This document shows, piece after piece, positions 1 through 10,020 of a DNA stretch of 64,000 nt. Within the stretch, counting starts at the first letter, position 1. The number at the start of each line of letters is the position of its first letter. The notes beneath the pieces are model-generated. The model was not told where the DNA came from. It was given only the letters and a program-made list of their open reading frames with translations, and did no database searches. Source of the stretch: Aquilaria yunnanensis. Its lineage: Eukaryota > Streptophyta > Magnoliopsida > Malvales > Thymelaeaceae. The position numbers and the translations under genes were made by a program. The stretch spans positions 21,823,501-21,887,500 of the forward strand of contig CM077599.1 in assembly GCA_039654915.1 (NCBI GenBank). Reading direction: 5' to 3'.

Positions 1-8
1 GCTCTAGG

Positions 9-1510
9 TAGGGATGATAAAATGTGACTCAATTTGACAACCAAGTTTAACCCACTCAAACTTAAAGTTGACTTGACCTTTTTTAACAAAAAAATAATAA
101 TATCTTGAATTTGATTGTACTTAACTTGACTTGAACTCGAATTCAATTGAAGTGAAACTCGATCTTAAATGACTAAAAGCTGAAATACATAAATCCAAAA
201 TGACCCAAACATGAGTTGACCTGGTCATTAGACCTGATAAGATCTGATTTTGACCGTCACCTTAAATCTTAACTTTTCTCATTCATTACATTTCATATTT
301 AATAAGTCTCACATATAATGGCCTTTATATTTAATATTTTTCATTTTTTTGAATTTTATATTTAGTAAGTTCTATATTTAGGGAGGGTGATTTTCATAAT
401 TAGTAACTTTCATATTTAGTAAATCTCATATTTGATAAAGAAACTATCAAATTTTTTTTTTCATGTTTCATAATTGTCATATTTTGAGAAGAGATTTCCA
501 TATTTAGTAACTTTCATTTTTTGAGAACTTCCATACTTAGTCTTATATTTGGGAAAGAGATTTTCATGTTTAGTAAATCTCATCTTTTGGTTATTTCAAA
601 ATAAGTAACTTTTGTATTTTGTATGTTTAATGGTCTTGATAGCTAATTATCAAAATTACAACATTTATCCATAAATTTTAAAATATAATGTAATTAGGTA
701 CCTAAATTTTAAAAAATTTAATTTTGGTCACTTACAATAATTACAATATAGGTTTTTGAACTTTTGAAATCTTTACATTTTTACCCAAATTTTTTAAAAT
801 TTTACAATTTAGTAACTAATGATGAATTGTAGTTGCTTTTTGTAGCAATTTCATAGAAAATTCATCAAAACAAGAGCATGAAAAAAATAATAAAGTATTA
901 TAAAAAATATTAAATACCTACATATGTAAGAAACTATTTAGAAGAAAATTTAAAATTATTTTTTTTAATTAAACTTACTAAGAAAAGAAAGTAAACTATA
1001 TATGTAAAGTGTGTGAGTCTTGAAAAGTAATAAGATATTATAAAGTATTATAAACTATATTAAATATCTAAATATGTAATAAATTATATAGAAGAAAATT
1101 TTTATGAATTTTTTAACTAAACATACTTAGAAAAGAAAATTTAACTTAAATTAAATTGCAACAAAAAATTGAATTCTTTAATCTAAATTTTAACAAAAAT
1201 TGAATAAAAAATTGAATCGATTTAGTTATTTCAGCTTATATACTAGTAACCTCAGTGAACTAGGGTCAACTTAAATATAGTATGAAACTTGACGTGAAGT
1301 TATTTAAGATTGAAATTAATCCGACCTACATTAAACTCAAACCCAAATAGACTCAATTCAATTCAACATGAACTCAAAATCAACTTAACTAAAAAATTAA
1401 TATGAAACCAAATAACTTGATTTGGACCTAAATTTTTTGCTAATTTGATTAGATCCGAACATGAATGGACTAACCCAAATGTGATCCGGTCTACCTAATT
1501 GACATCCCTA
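9..1510. mobile_element. hAT-type non-autonomous element, 1.5 kb
   Basis: The two ends read TAGGGATG and CATCCCTA, a short terminal inverted repeat of hAT type. They are flanked by gctctagg (1-8) and actctagc (1511-1518), an 8-bp target duplication with two mismatches. The interior is AT-rich with no coding potential. It carries subterminal motifs related to TTGACTTGA, a minisatellite-like stretch around 290-600 made of variants of CATATTTAGTAA, and a direct duplication of about 110 bp (about 891-1000 and 1041-1145, offset 150). The boundaries are seen directly; the superfamily is inferred from TIR and duplication length. Confidence 0.65.
891..1145. repeat. Imperfect direct duplication inside the first hAT element
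   Basis: Two copies of an AT-rich segment begin with taaagtatta at 891 and 1041 and run on through related sequence ending in agaagaaaattt. The spacing is 150 bp. No coding content. Confidence 0.5.
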
Positions 1511-1511
1511 A

Positions 1512-2440
1512 CTCTAGCAGGATTTGGTGGTACTTGTTTTGTGGACTGGAAAAGGATTTGGATTCTGTGAATCTTGTAGGTGAACCACAGTCTTGTAGTT
1601 CTGTTTTGGGTATAATGTGTTTCTAGAAATGGTGTTTTTAGTAAATGAAATTTTGGTGGAATAATTTTCCCAAAAATCTGTGATCCATGCTGCCTTAGTC
1701 TTGAGACAAACTTCTAAATACGTTAGGTTTCTTTTTTAGCAAAATTAGAAGCCAGCCATCTCAGTGATATGGTTTATCGAAACCAAATTCTGCTTAACCC
1801 AGTTCACTCTTCATACAATGCACCAAATTTATGATTTTCTTAGCCATCATTGCCTTGGTCAAAGGGGAGGGTTTGTCATTTTCTCGTATATGCATACACG
1901 TATTCTATTTTTTCTGTTTTTTTTTTGTCAAGAATATTTTGGTTCCTATCCCATATTTTGATCTCGACTGAAAACTCAGAATTAGTATTGTTGGGTTCAT
2001 GATCACCCTTAACAATTGGAATCTAGCACTCTTCATTTGCTTGTGGATGACTGAATTACCGTACGAATATGCTGCAAAACTTGGCACTTCTGGACCAAGA
2101 AACCTTGGCAATACAGTAGTTTACGAGAACCGTACACATATATGGCATTGTATGAAGAGTGAATTGGGTTAATCATAATTTGGTTTCGATAAACCATACC
2201 ACTGGTAGGGCTAATTTTGAATTTTGCTAAAGAAAAAACCTAAAGTATTTAGACATATGTCTCAAGATTTCAGCCGCATGGATCACAGATTTTTGGCAAA
2301 ATTTTTCCACTAAAATTTCATTTACAAAAAACACTATTTCTAGAAGCACATTTTATCCAAAACAGAACTACAAGATTGTAGTTTATATATTAGATTCACA
2401 GGATCCAAATCCTTTTCCAGTCCACAAAACCCTACTGGAG
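1512..2440. repeat. Large inverted repeat (foldback), arms about 300 bp, loop about 320 bp
   Basis: The left arm (1512-1821) and the reverse complement of the right arm (2144-2440) align over almost their full length at roughly 85% by eye. Shared blocks include TTTTGTGGACTGGAAAAGGA, AAAAATCTGTGATCCATGC and TATGGTTTATCGAAACC. The loop (1822-2143) does not pair well. The outer end of the right arm lies 38 bp from the stop codon of the ASA gene, so a transcript running past that stop would contain both arms. No transposase or clear target duplication was found; a foldback or MITE-like transposon is one explanation, an inverted duplication another. Confidence 0.8.
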
Positions 2441-2477
2441 CGCTACGCTTGATGGTCCAATCAGCAATACCTCATAA

Positions 2478-5400
2478 TCATTTGTCAATAAATGATGATT
2501 CTGCTAAATCAATAGCTCTGGCGATACCAGCAGCTTTGTTCTCACATTCTCGCTGCTCATCAGCAGGATTGCTATCAGCCACGATTCCTGCCCCTGCCTG
2601 TAAATGGGCAACCCATTCTCTGCGCTTGTTCACATCCTTGTACGAATACATTGTATCAAAACGAGTACTTGTTGGGAAAACAATGGTTCTCAAACCCAGT
2701 GCAATGTCCATATTGCCAGAGAATGAAATCCCCCCAAATCCACCACTGTATGGCCCTCGTCTTGTGACCTCTAGCTCATCGATCAGCTCCATTGCTTTCA
2801 CCTATATCACAGAGCAATTGTTAGTACAAATGGAGAGACTAACAAAGAACTAGGAATCAAAGGACAGTCTGGGCTTTTAAGTAATTGGAATCCAAATTAG
2901 GTAATTCAATAGAATGAACAATCAGAGATAGACAATAACAAAACATGGAAGGGGAAATAGCAAATGGGCGACCTTTGGTGCTCCACTAACAGTTCCAACA
3001 GGCAGTGCTGCTCGTAGAGCATCCCAGCTACTTAAATGATCAAGTAACTCCCCCGTGACCTGCAAAGCATGGATTGAGGCCATTACCACATGCACTACTA
3101 TGAAATTTATTTAAAAATACATTTACAATGCAATCAGCAGAAATTAGAATATAAAGTCAAAATCTTATAGCTCCACAATCCTTTTCCATTCACAAAGAGC
3201 CTATGAAGAGACCATACCGTTGAGCTGATATGCATCACATGTGAATAGCGTTCAATATTCATTAGCTTTTCCACTTTCACAGATCCTGGTTTTGAAACCT
3301 ACATGAACTACCAACATTAGCACATATTTATGAGAAATATATGAAAACCCTGCTCTTCATGTATTTAGTTAACAAGTATAGTGGATCATTAGGCTTGAAC
3401 ACTTTTGTGTTCGTTACATGTGGCATTGGTACTTTACCATCACACCAACATCATAAGGACTCATTTGCATGGTAAAAAACAAAAAATAAGGAAACATGAA
3501 AAGAACAAAAAGAAGGTTATGGATGGATTTTTACCTTCCCAACATCATTTCTTCCCAAATCAACAAGCATTATGTGCTCAGCACATTGTTTTTCATCAGC
3601 CAAAAGCTCTTTTTCCAATATTATATCTTCTTCCTGTGTCTTTCCTCTTCTAACTGTCCCAGCAAGGGGCCGATTAGTGATCTTATTCTGTCAAACAAAT
3701 TTGAAATGATAAAAACAAGTGATTGTAGAACATGACATGAATCAGAAGTTCCACCTCGCATAATTCCTAGATTTTCCACTACTAACCTTTTTCACGCGAG
3801 TAAGTATTTCAGGGCTTGATGCAACGAGTATACAACCTCTAGCCTAATTAAAAGTAAATGAAAACATATCAAGAATGAAAACAAAAAGGGAGCATGCATA
3901 GATATATAACAAGGAATCTTAAAGAAAGCAAAAGGAAAAGTAGCAAAAAAGAACCTGTAGGTAAGTCATATATGGACTCGGATTGACAATCCTTAGCGCT
4001 CTATAAATTTCAAATGGATCAGCAAATGTTCTCCGTTCAAAACGTTGACTTAATACAATTTGAAAAATGTCACCAGCCAATATATGCTCCTTTGACCTCA
4101 AAACAGCCTCCTTGTACTCCTCACTTGTCATGCTTGAATTTTCCAATTGAGGGCCAAAATGATGTGTGTGTAACTTAATCAAACCTGTAGGCAACCTTGG
4201 ACTGCAATTGCAAATTCAATAACTCAACTTAAATCTTTACTGAACAGTAATTTCATATGAATCGAATGCAACGTCATGAAACTATCACTCACAGATCTAC
4301 ATTGCACACTCTTGCTACAAGGATTTCTAGCTTATCCATTCCATCTTCAAAGGCCTCATCAACAGAGGAGTATCGGTCTAATCGCACCCAGTGGATCACG
4401 CATGCTTTCTAAGATTGACAAATTCATAGTCAAATCTTACAAAATTGAAGAAGAAAAAAGTATAAATAACAGATTTTGTCCTACTCCTTCTACAACTAGT
4501 AAGTGGTTTTGGCCACTTGTATATCAGTGACAATCTAACTGACTATGATGTGAATCAAGTTTGACTGATTACTATAAAGAAATTGCAACCTGATCTACAC
4601 ACATTCAACATTCTCAATGGAAAATCTTGAAGCAGAATATTGTATTCATTCTTTAAAAAACTAATGATTCACCAATCAAACTTACCTTTTCCACATGATC
4701 AAAAACGATCACATCATCATAGAGGCCTAGATGAACATCTGGAAGGTTTCTGTCATCCGCTGGTGCTTTATGGAATGGCAACTTTTTCTTCTCCAAATAA
4801 CGGACTGTGTCATATGAGAAGTAGCCAACCCAGCCACCTGGTGAAGAAGAGTTAAAATGTCACCTCAAGTTGGTTCATGATGGAGTATTTTAGGAAAACC
4901 AGATTATCCTAGAAGTAAAGTTTACAGTAACACATGTTTTCTAAAAATGTAGAACACAAGCATAATAACTCTGCACCATGATAATAGGCCTCAGTGATTC
5001 AGTGGTGAAAACAGAATAGAAAGAGATTGGAAGAGAGATGTGCAAACAACAAGCAGTTCGCCACTTCATTCTCTTACCACAAAATGCTTCTGGAAGATCG
5101 TCCATTAGTTGTGGATTCCATCCCTCCATAATCCTCCTGGGAACAACCATGGGGTCTTCCACAATCTCCTCCGTCCTACAACCTTTTTCATGGTCCATAA
5201 CTGTGACCATATTCTCTTTTGCAACGACCTCCATGGTGGGTTGAGCTCCAATAACACTATATCTACCCTATAAAATTTTTTGTTTTTAAAGAGGTCCAAA
5301 TAAGAATGAGACATTTTGTAATGCTAAATGGAAGCGAACACAAAGAAACACATCTCGAATTAAGGGAGCTTACAACAGTAGAAACATGCAAACCAGGGTC

Positions 5401-5883
5401 TACGGATTCGAACAGAAAGCTTGGAGCATCCCTATCATCCTCTTTAACCAAACACCGGTAAGCTAGTACTGGAGTAAGGTGATCCGAGAATATGTATCTG
5501 TATAGAGGAATCAAATTCGCAGTCTTGGACGCCTCTTTGAATTTTCCTGACTGGTCGACTGACATAATCCGAATCACAACAATCAAAATTGATGAAAATC
5601 CACACACATTCTCGCAGCAAAAGAATTGAACATAAATTACAGACGAACAAAATTTTCTCCTTCAAGGATCAATAGATTGCAGTTTACCTAATGATGGGGG
5701 GGCCACAAAAGAGCATTGAATCCGACGAACCCGCGGGCTGGAACGGATGAGTGAAACGGAGCGAGAGCGGGAGCGGACGCGGGAGAAAGAGAGTCCAGCG
5801 TTGAAGCTGACGGAGCTGAGACGGCGAGCTGAGGGATGCTGAGGGGGAGTAAAAGCTAAGGTTTCGATGGAAATCGCCTTCAT
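2478..5883 (-). CDS. ASA: Anthranilate synthase alpha subunit, plastidial, 11 exons, 595 aa
   Basis: Catalyses chorismate plus glutamine-derived ammonia to anthranilate, the first step of tryptophan synthesis, with a separate beta (glutaminase) subunit in the plastid. Exons on the minus strand: 5688-5883, 5374-5558, 5078-5267, 4686-4837, 4293-4408, 3955-4201, 3787-3843, 3535-3687, 3218-3298, 2973-3059, 2478-2801; all junctions keep frame and every intron is GT-AG. The total of 595 aa equals the length I recall for Arabidopsis ASA1. Residues 1 to about 55 are Ser/Arg-rich with few acids, as in a plastid transit peptide. FLFESV at 113-118 matches the tryptophan feedback-site region of the TrpE family; D341 in the ADPFEIY stretch corresponds to the residue changed in the Arabidopsis trp5 allele. 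Family blocks [24 protein letters not shown] and [10 protein letters not shown] are intact. The donor of the last intron (GTCGCC) is weak. ASA1 versus ASA2 type cannot be decided here. Confidence 0.95.
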
Positions 5884-6283
5884 TGTGGCCTTGGCTACAG
5901 AAATCGAAGGTTTGGAGCTAGAAACTACAGTGACAAGATTTCAAGAGCAGCGCTGGCGCTTCAAAAAATCGTGGGCACGTGAAATATAAGGGAAACAGAA
6001 ACGTGTTCGGGTAAGACCTAAGAGTGCTTTCAGAGGACAGTGGTTGGGGCCACATTTTTGGTTCATATTATGCCCGTACAATTCCACGTTATTATAATCA
6101 ATTTGACCAAGTTGAACGCCAGGTTGGCATGCGTACAACGACTGCTTTGGGTAAAAAAGATCACGGATGAGAGGACAGTACGAGCCGGGGAAGTCACGAT
6201 GAAGGAAAAGCAAACCCGAGAGAAGCGATGGAACTCCGATTGCCCGATTGATGCTCAACCACATGCCCAATTACCCGCTTGAT
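5884..6283 (-). promoter_or_regulatory. Upstream region of ASA
   Basis: About 400 bp between the ASA start codon and the next transposon. I see no clear TATA box. The distal part contains motifs such as cccgattgatgctcaaccacatg-like units that recur after the transposon (7005-7060), an imperfect tandem repeat of about 40 bp. Core promoter elements are inferred from position only. Confidence 0.3.
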
Positions 6284-6996
6284 CAGGGGCGTATCTATTC
6301 AGGGGCGGGAGGGCGGCTGAAATTCAAAAAAAAATTATTGGGTACTTGGATATGTGATACAATTGTAGAAAAATTAAAGTTAGGTACCTATCTATAATTT
6401 TTATAATTAATAAGGGGTTCTAGTATATTTTATCCATTTAAGGTCTCAGTCATTTTCTTACTGAATAAATTACGTGATAGTCCTTACTCTTTAATTATTA
6501 TTTCCTTTTAGTCCCTATCCTATTAAACATTCTGTTTTGGTTCCAAACATATTAAAAACATTTTGTTTTAGTCCTAAATTTATAAAAAAATGTTTCATTT
6601 TGGTTTCATTGCATGAAATTTATTAACTCAAAGTATTTTTATGATAACAACTTTTTAGATCATAATTTGGACTATCTGGTAAGTGCTATAAAATAAATTT
6701 AATTTGTATAATATTTTTTTATAATTAATAGAAAAAATAGCTATTTTTACTCTATAAATTGAACTTAATTATTATAAATTTTTGAATTCAATGTGTTTAT
6801 ATGTGTAAACTGTCTAATAAATTTTGAGTTGTAAACTTTTGAAATAAACTTAGTTATTATACACTTTCAAATTTTATATGTCTATATATAATATTATTTA
6901 GTATTTTCTATTAGTGATTGTAAATTTATATATGCTAATAACCCGTTTCACATCACGCCTCCGCCCCCGCAAGTGGAATTTTTGGATACGCCCCTA
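6284..6996. mobile_element. hAT-type non-autonomous element, 713 bp
   Basis: The termini are CAGGGGCGTATC and GATACGCCCCTA, inverted repeats followed by GC-rich subterminal blocks (ggggcgggagggcgg and its counterpart at 6958-6969). A perfect 8-bp target duplication, cgcttgat, lies at 6276-6283 and 6997-7004. The interior is AT-rich and non-coding. Its segment at about 6470-6720 resembles the arm of a second repeat family seen in the ABCG31 intron, so another element probably landed inside it. Confidence 0.85.
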
Positions 6997-7004
6997 CGCT
7001 TGAT

Positions 7005-7380
7005 GCTCAGCTACATGCTCGATTACTCGACCAAACCCACGTGCCCGATTGATGATCTGATTGCTGTCACGGACCTGACTTCGGGAACCTAGCAGTTGGT
7101 TCGGATTAGACACCGAGGGTCGTCTCCTCCGAAGATCAAAAACCAGCTTCCAAAAGTAAACTGCAATCTCCTCGAACTAGGTGGATAACTTTCGAAAGTA
7201 AACGATCGTCTCCTCAAACCAAGCGGACAACTTCTAAAAGTTAACGGAATGGGGAGTGGAATTTGTGGCAGAGATGGATCACGGAGCTGGAATTACGAAG
7301 AAGATGACTAGGGTTGGTGGGTGAGAAAGTCCTAAGCACGTGGCTCCTATCATACATGTGGAATTAGGTTCACCTTCGAT
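7005..7380. repeat. Short imperfect tandem repeats between two hAT elements
   Basis: A GC-richer stretch. Around 7130-7250 a unit of about 45 bp, containing aacttctaaaagt or aactttcgaaagt followed by aacg and tctcctc, occurs two to three times with changes. No open reading frame of note and no recognised element. Confidence 0.45.
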
Positions 7381-7537
7381 CACTGATGGAACCAGGTTTT
7401 TTTGTTTGGGGGCGAGATTAAGAAAATTTATCAAATCTATATAATCTTCATGTAAATAAAATAATACAGTTCATATAAGTTATAGAATTTAAAAGAGTAC
7501 ATAAAACATGATTAAGTCTACTCGTAAAAATTCAAAT

Positions 7538-7970
7538 TCATAATGTAATACGAGGCTTGTTCATGTTTTTGAAATCATCAAGTATCGAGTCTAAACTAAA
7601 AGTCTCTATAAGGTCTTTTTCAATATATAAAACCAAAGCATCAGCAAGAAAATCATTATCTATCTTGTTTTGCAGTTTGATTTTGACAATTTTCATCACT
7701 GAAAAAACACGTTCTGTAGTGACAGTAGACACAAGAATAGTTAATATCAAACGAATTAATCGATCAATAAAAAAGCTTGTAGAAGTAGAAACTGTGGGTG
7801 CTGGAGTTTGTTGTCCAATTTCAACATTTGAAGATCAAGAAGAATCTCTGAATCCTATAGATTTTGAAGCCTTTTCAACAACCCTTGAATCTTCACTACT
7901 TTTGCAATTTTCATCATATTCTGGTGGTGGAGCCTTTTTTCAAAAAAAAAATGAGATATCATTTTTTGTT
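7538..7970 (-). pseudogene. hAT transposase remnant: N-terminal piece joined to C-terminal dimerisation domain
   Basis: The C-terminal frame (7538-7750) reads STVTTERVFSVMKIVK and continues through LQNKIDNDFLADALVLYIEK, the conserved hAT C-terminal dimerisation region. Upstream on the same strand, in another frame, APPPEYDENCKSSEDSRVVE ends at a stop near 7840; this resembles the Pro/Ser-rich N-terminus of TTF-type hAT proteins. The zinc finger and catalytic core that normally lie between, several hundred residues, are absent, and a poly-T tract breaks the frame near 7940. Non-functional. Confidence 0.75.
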
Positions 7971-8394
7971 TGCCAATTATAGCTGAAAAGAAAAAATAAA
8001 ACATATCATGTGCAAAATGTACATAACCAAATAATAAACTCATAATTAGATTATGCATATGCATATGGACAATCAATGAAAATCCCAGCAATTTTCACAA
8101 TTATTCATTTTATCACAATTATTTATTATCTATAAGCATGTCAAAATTTGAAAAATCTCAATAATTTTTTGCACATTTTTGTCTCACAAAGCATGAAAGC
8201 AACCGTGTTCTATGTGTGTCTCTGTCTGTTTGATTGTTACTCTTTAAGAGTCAATAAACTCAATACATATAAATATCATTTAAACAATTAGACAATCACT
8301 CAATCAGAGAATAATAAGACAAAATTTAAAGAAAATTTGACAAATAATAAAAAACTATTTAAATAGTTAATAACTTAATACTAAGTTAAAGTTA

Positions 8395-8970
8395 TCAGGA
8401 AAATTGATTTGTGGTTGGGAAGTGAGTTGAATGGATGAGGAAGATGGGTGGAGCTGAGAACTGGAGGATGCCCGACGGCGGCGATGGCCTACTGGCATGT
8501 GCGTGTGCGGCTGTGCTGGTGCGAATCATAAAGATGGACAAACTAGATGGTGGCAAGAGCGTCAAAGGAGAACAAGACGAGAGAGGGAGAGGATGGGAAC
8601 AAAACGGACAACAGAACCAAGACGGTGATGTGGCAGCAGGGACAGAAGCACTCAGGCGGAGGCGGAGTTGTGCAGGTCGTTGTCCAAGCAAGTCAAGTTC
8701 TGCAATTTGGTCCTTAGATTTACCTGAGAGATTGAGATTTTGGAAAAGGGCTAATTGAATAAAAAATGTCACTGTTTCCTGTATTCTAAGTAATTGCTTG
8801 AGGCTAAATGAAGAACCTACATAATTTCTTAAGCGTTTGCCACATTGCCCCCTATCTTTATATTCTTTCATATTTTTCGGGGGGGGGGGGGGAGGGGGAA
8901 GAATACATAATCTAATCGCCAATTTCTCTTGAAGTGAGCAATTTAGTACCCCATATATCAAACTTTTCAA
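8395..8970 (-). other. Unrecognised open frame of 191 codons inside the hAT element
   Basis: An uninterrupted minus-strand frame with a run of seven prolines (from the C/G tract at 8879-8892) and a Ser/Pro/Leu-rich C-terminal half. I recognise no domain. Its position at the 5' side of a deleted hAT element suggests transposon filler or captured sequence rather than a gene. Confidence 0.25.
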
Positions 8971-9016
8971 AATTTTCGCAGGGGGAGGGGGGGTTCAGTC
9001 CACCATTACCTTTGAA

Positions 9017-9689
9017 GCACCTATTATGAGACCAACAAAAACACAAAAACAGCTTGCTATTAACGCCAACTGAAATGACCCAATAATTTGATTCTTTTCA
9101 ACTCAACGTGCTGAGGTGAAAGTCTTTATTCTACACAAGGCCTTGCTAGCCCTTTGTATTTATGTTACCTTTAGACTCTTACTCTTATTTCCTCGTATAT
9201 ATGGTTTAGGTAAATGACACCTATCATCCTTAAACTGATGTCCATGTTACAGATTTATCCCGAAACTACAAAATATTATACTGTTTATTCTCTAACTATG
9301 AAAATGTTACACTGTTCATCTTGTCGTTAACTATAACCATTAACATAAATATTTTAACCCAAAATGACCAGATGACTAAACCCGATATAACCTATTTTAA
9401 CCCAAATATCAACATAAATATATTATTGGTAGAGATTTAAAAAAATGTGATTTTTTATATATTATTTACTTATCTAAATTACACATCAATTATGACCATA
9501 TAATTTAAGAAACATTAAAATGCTATAAAAATATATTTTATTTAGAGGTCTTTTAAGAATAAATTAACAAAATAATATGTTTTACATAGGGACTTTTTGA
9601 AATTTAACAATTTAGGAATTTGCTTATACATTTTTCTTAAAACATGGAACAAACATACTGAGTCTCATCTAATAATTAAGTTGGATGTT
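9017..9689. other. AT-rich non-coding stretch
   Basis: No gene is supported. The text at about 9210-9370 (gtaaatgacacctatcatcc and following) looks like one arm of a Mutator-like terminal repeat, but I did not find the partner arm. Confidence 0.3.
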
Positions 9690-9996
9690 GACTAATCCAG
9701 ATCGAGGAACATTAGATCTATTTAGGCAATCACGATGATGCCTGATCCCTGAAATAAGAAGGATGTTTAGAAGCTAGAGGGCTGATTGACTGCCCTTAGG
9801 CACTTTATATCGCACTTTAGAGATCATTGTTGACCCTTCTTCTATATGCTTAAGAAAGAAGTGAAATTTGAGTGGATTGAAGAATGTCACAAAGCATTTA
9901 AACATATTAAGGAGTACCTACAATGCTTCCCAGCATTGAAACAGCTAAAGCCTGATGAACCTCTTGTCTTATATTTTGCCATAACTGACACAGCCG
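9690..9996 (+). pseudogene. Ty3-type reverse transcriptase end / RNase H connection, decayed
   Basis: The frame reads LTALRHFISHFRD, then EVKFEWIEECHKAFKHIKEY and PDEPLVLYFAITDTAV. This matches the region downstream of the reverse transcriptase palm in plant Ty3 polyproteins (LTGRLAALNRFIS, FEWTEECQ-AF and EPL-LYLAVSDTAVS in relatives). Several stop codons interrupt it. The text breaks after TDTAV and resumes near 12256 with an IVLI block, so the piece is split by an insertion. Confidence 0.75.
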
Positions 9997-10020
9997 TCCT
10001 TGGCCCCTGCCCAGGAAGCC

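Larger units (their letters stand above)
7381..9008 (-). mobile_element. hAT element (TTF-type family) with internally deleted transposase
   Basis: The left end CACTGATGGAACCAGG and the reverse complement of the right end (TAATGGTGGACTGAACC) resemble each other and the usual ends of plant TTF-zinc-finger hAT elements, with G-rich tracts just inside both ends. The flanks ccttcgat (7373-7380) and cctttgaa (9009-9016) form an 8-bp duplication with two mismatches. The coding strand is minus. The interior holds the decayed transposase at 7538-7970, a 14-G run at 8879-8892, and an unrecognised minus-strand frame at about 8395-8970. Confidence 0.6.

Noticed and set aside
1764..2111. Small frames in the loop of the inverted repeat
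   Set aside because: Short, AT-driven and without family features.
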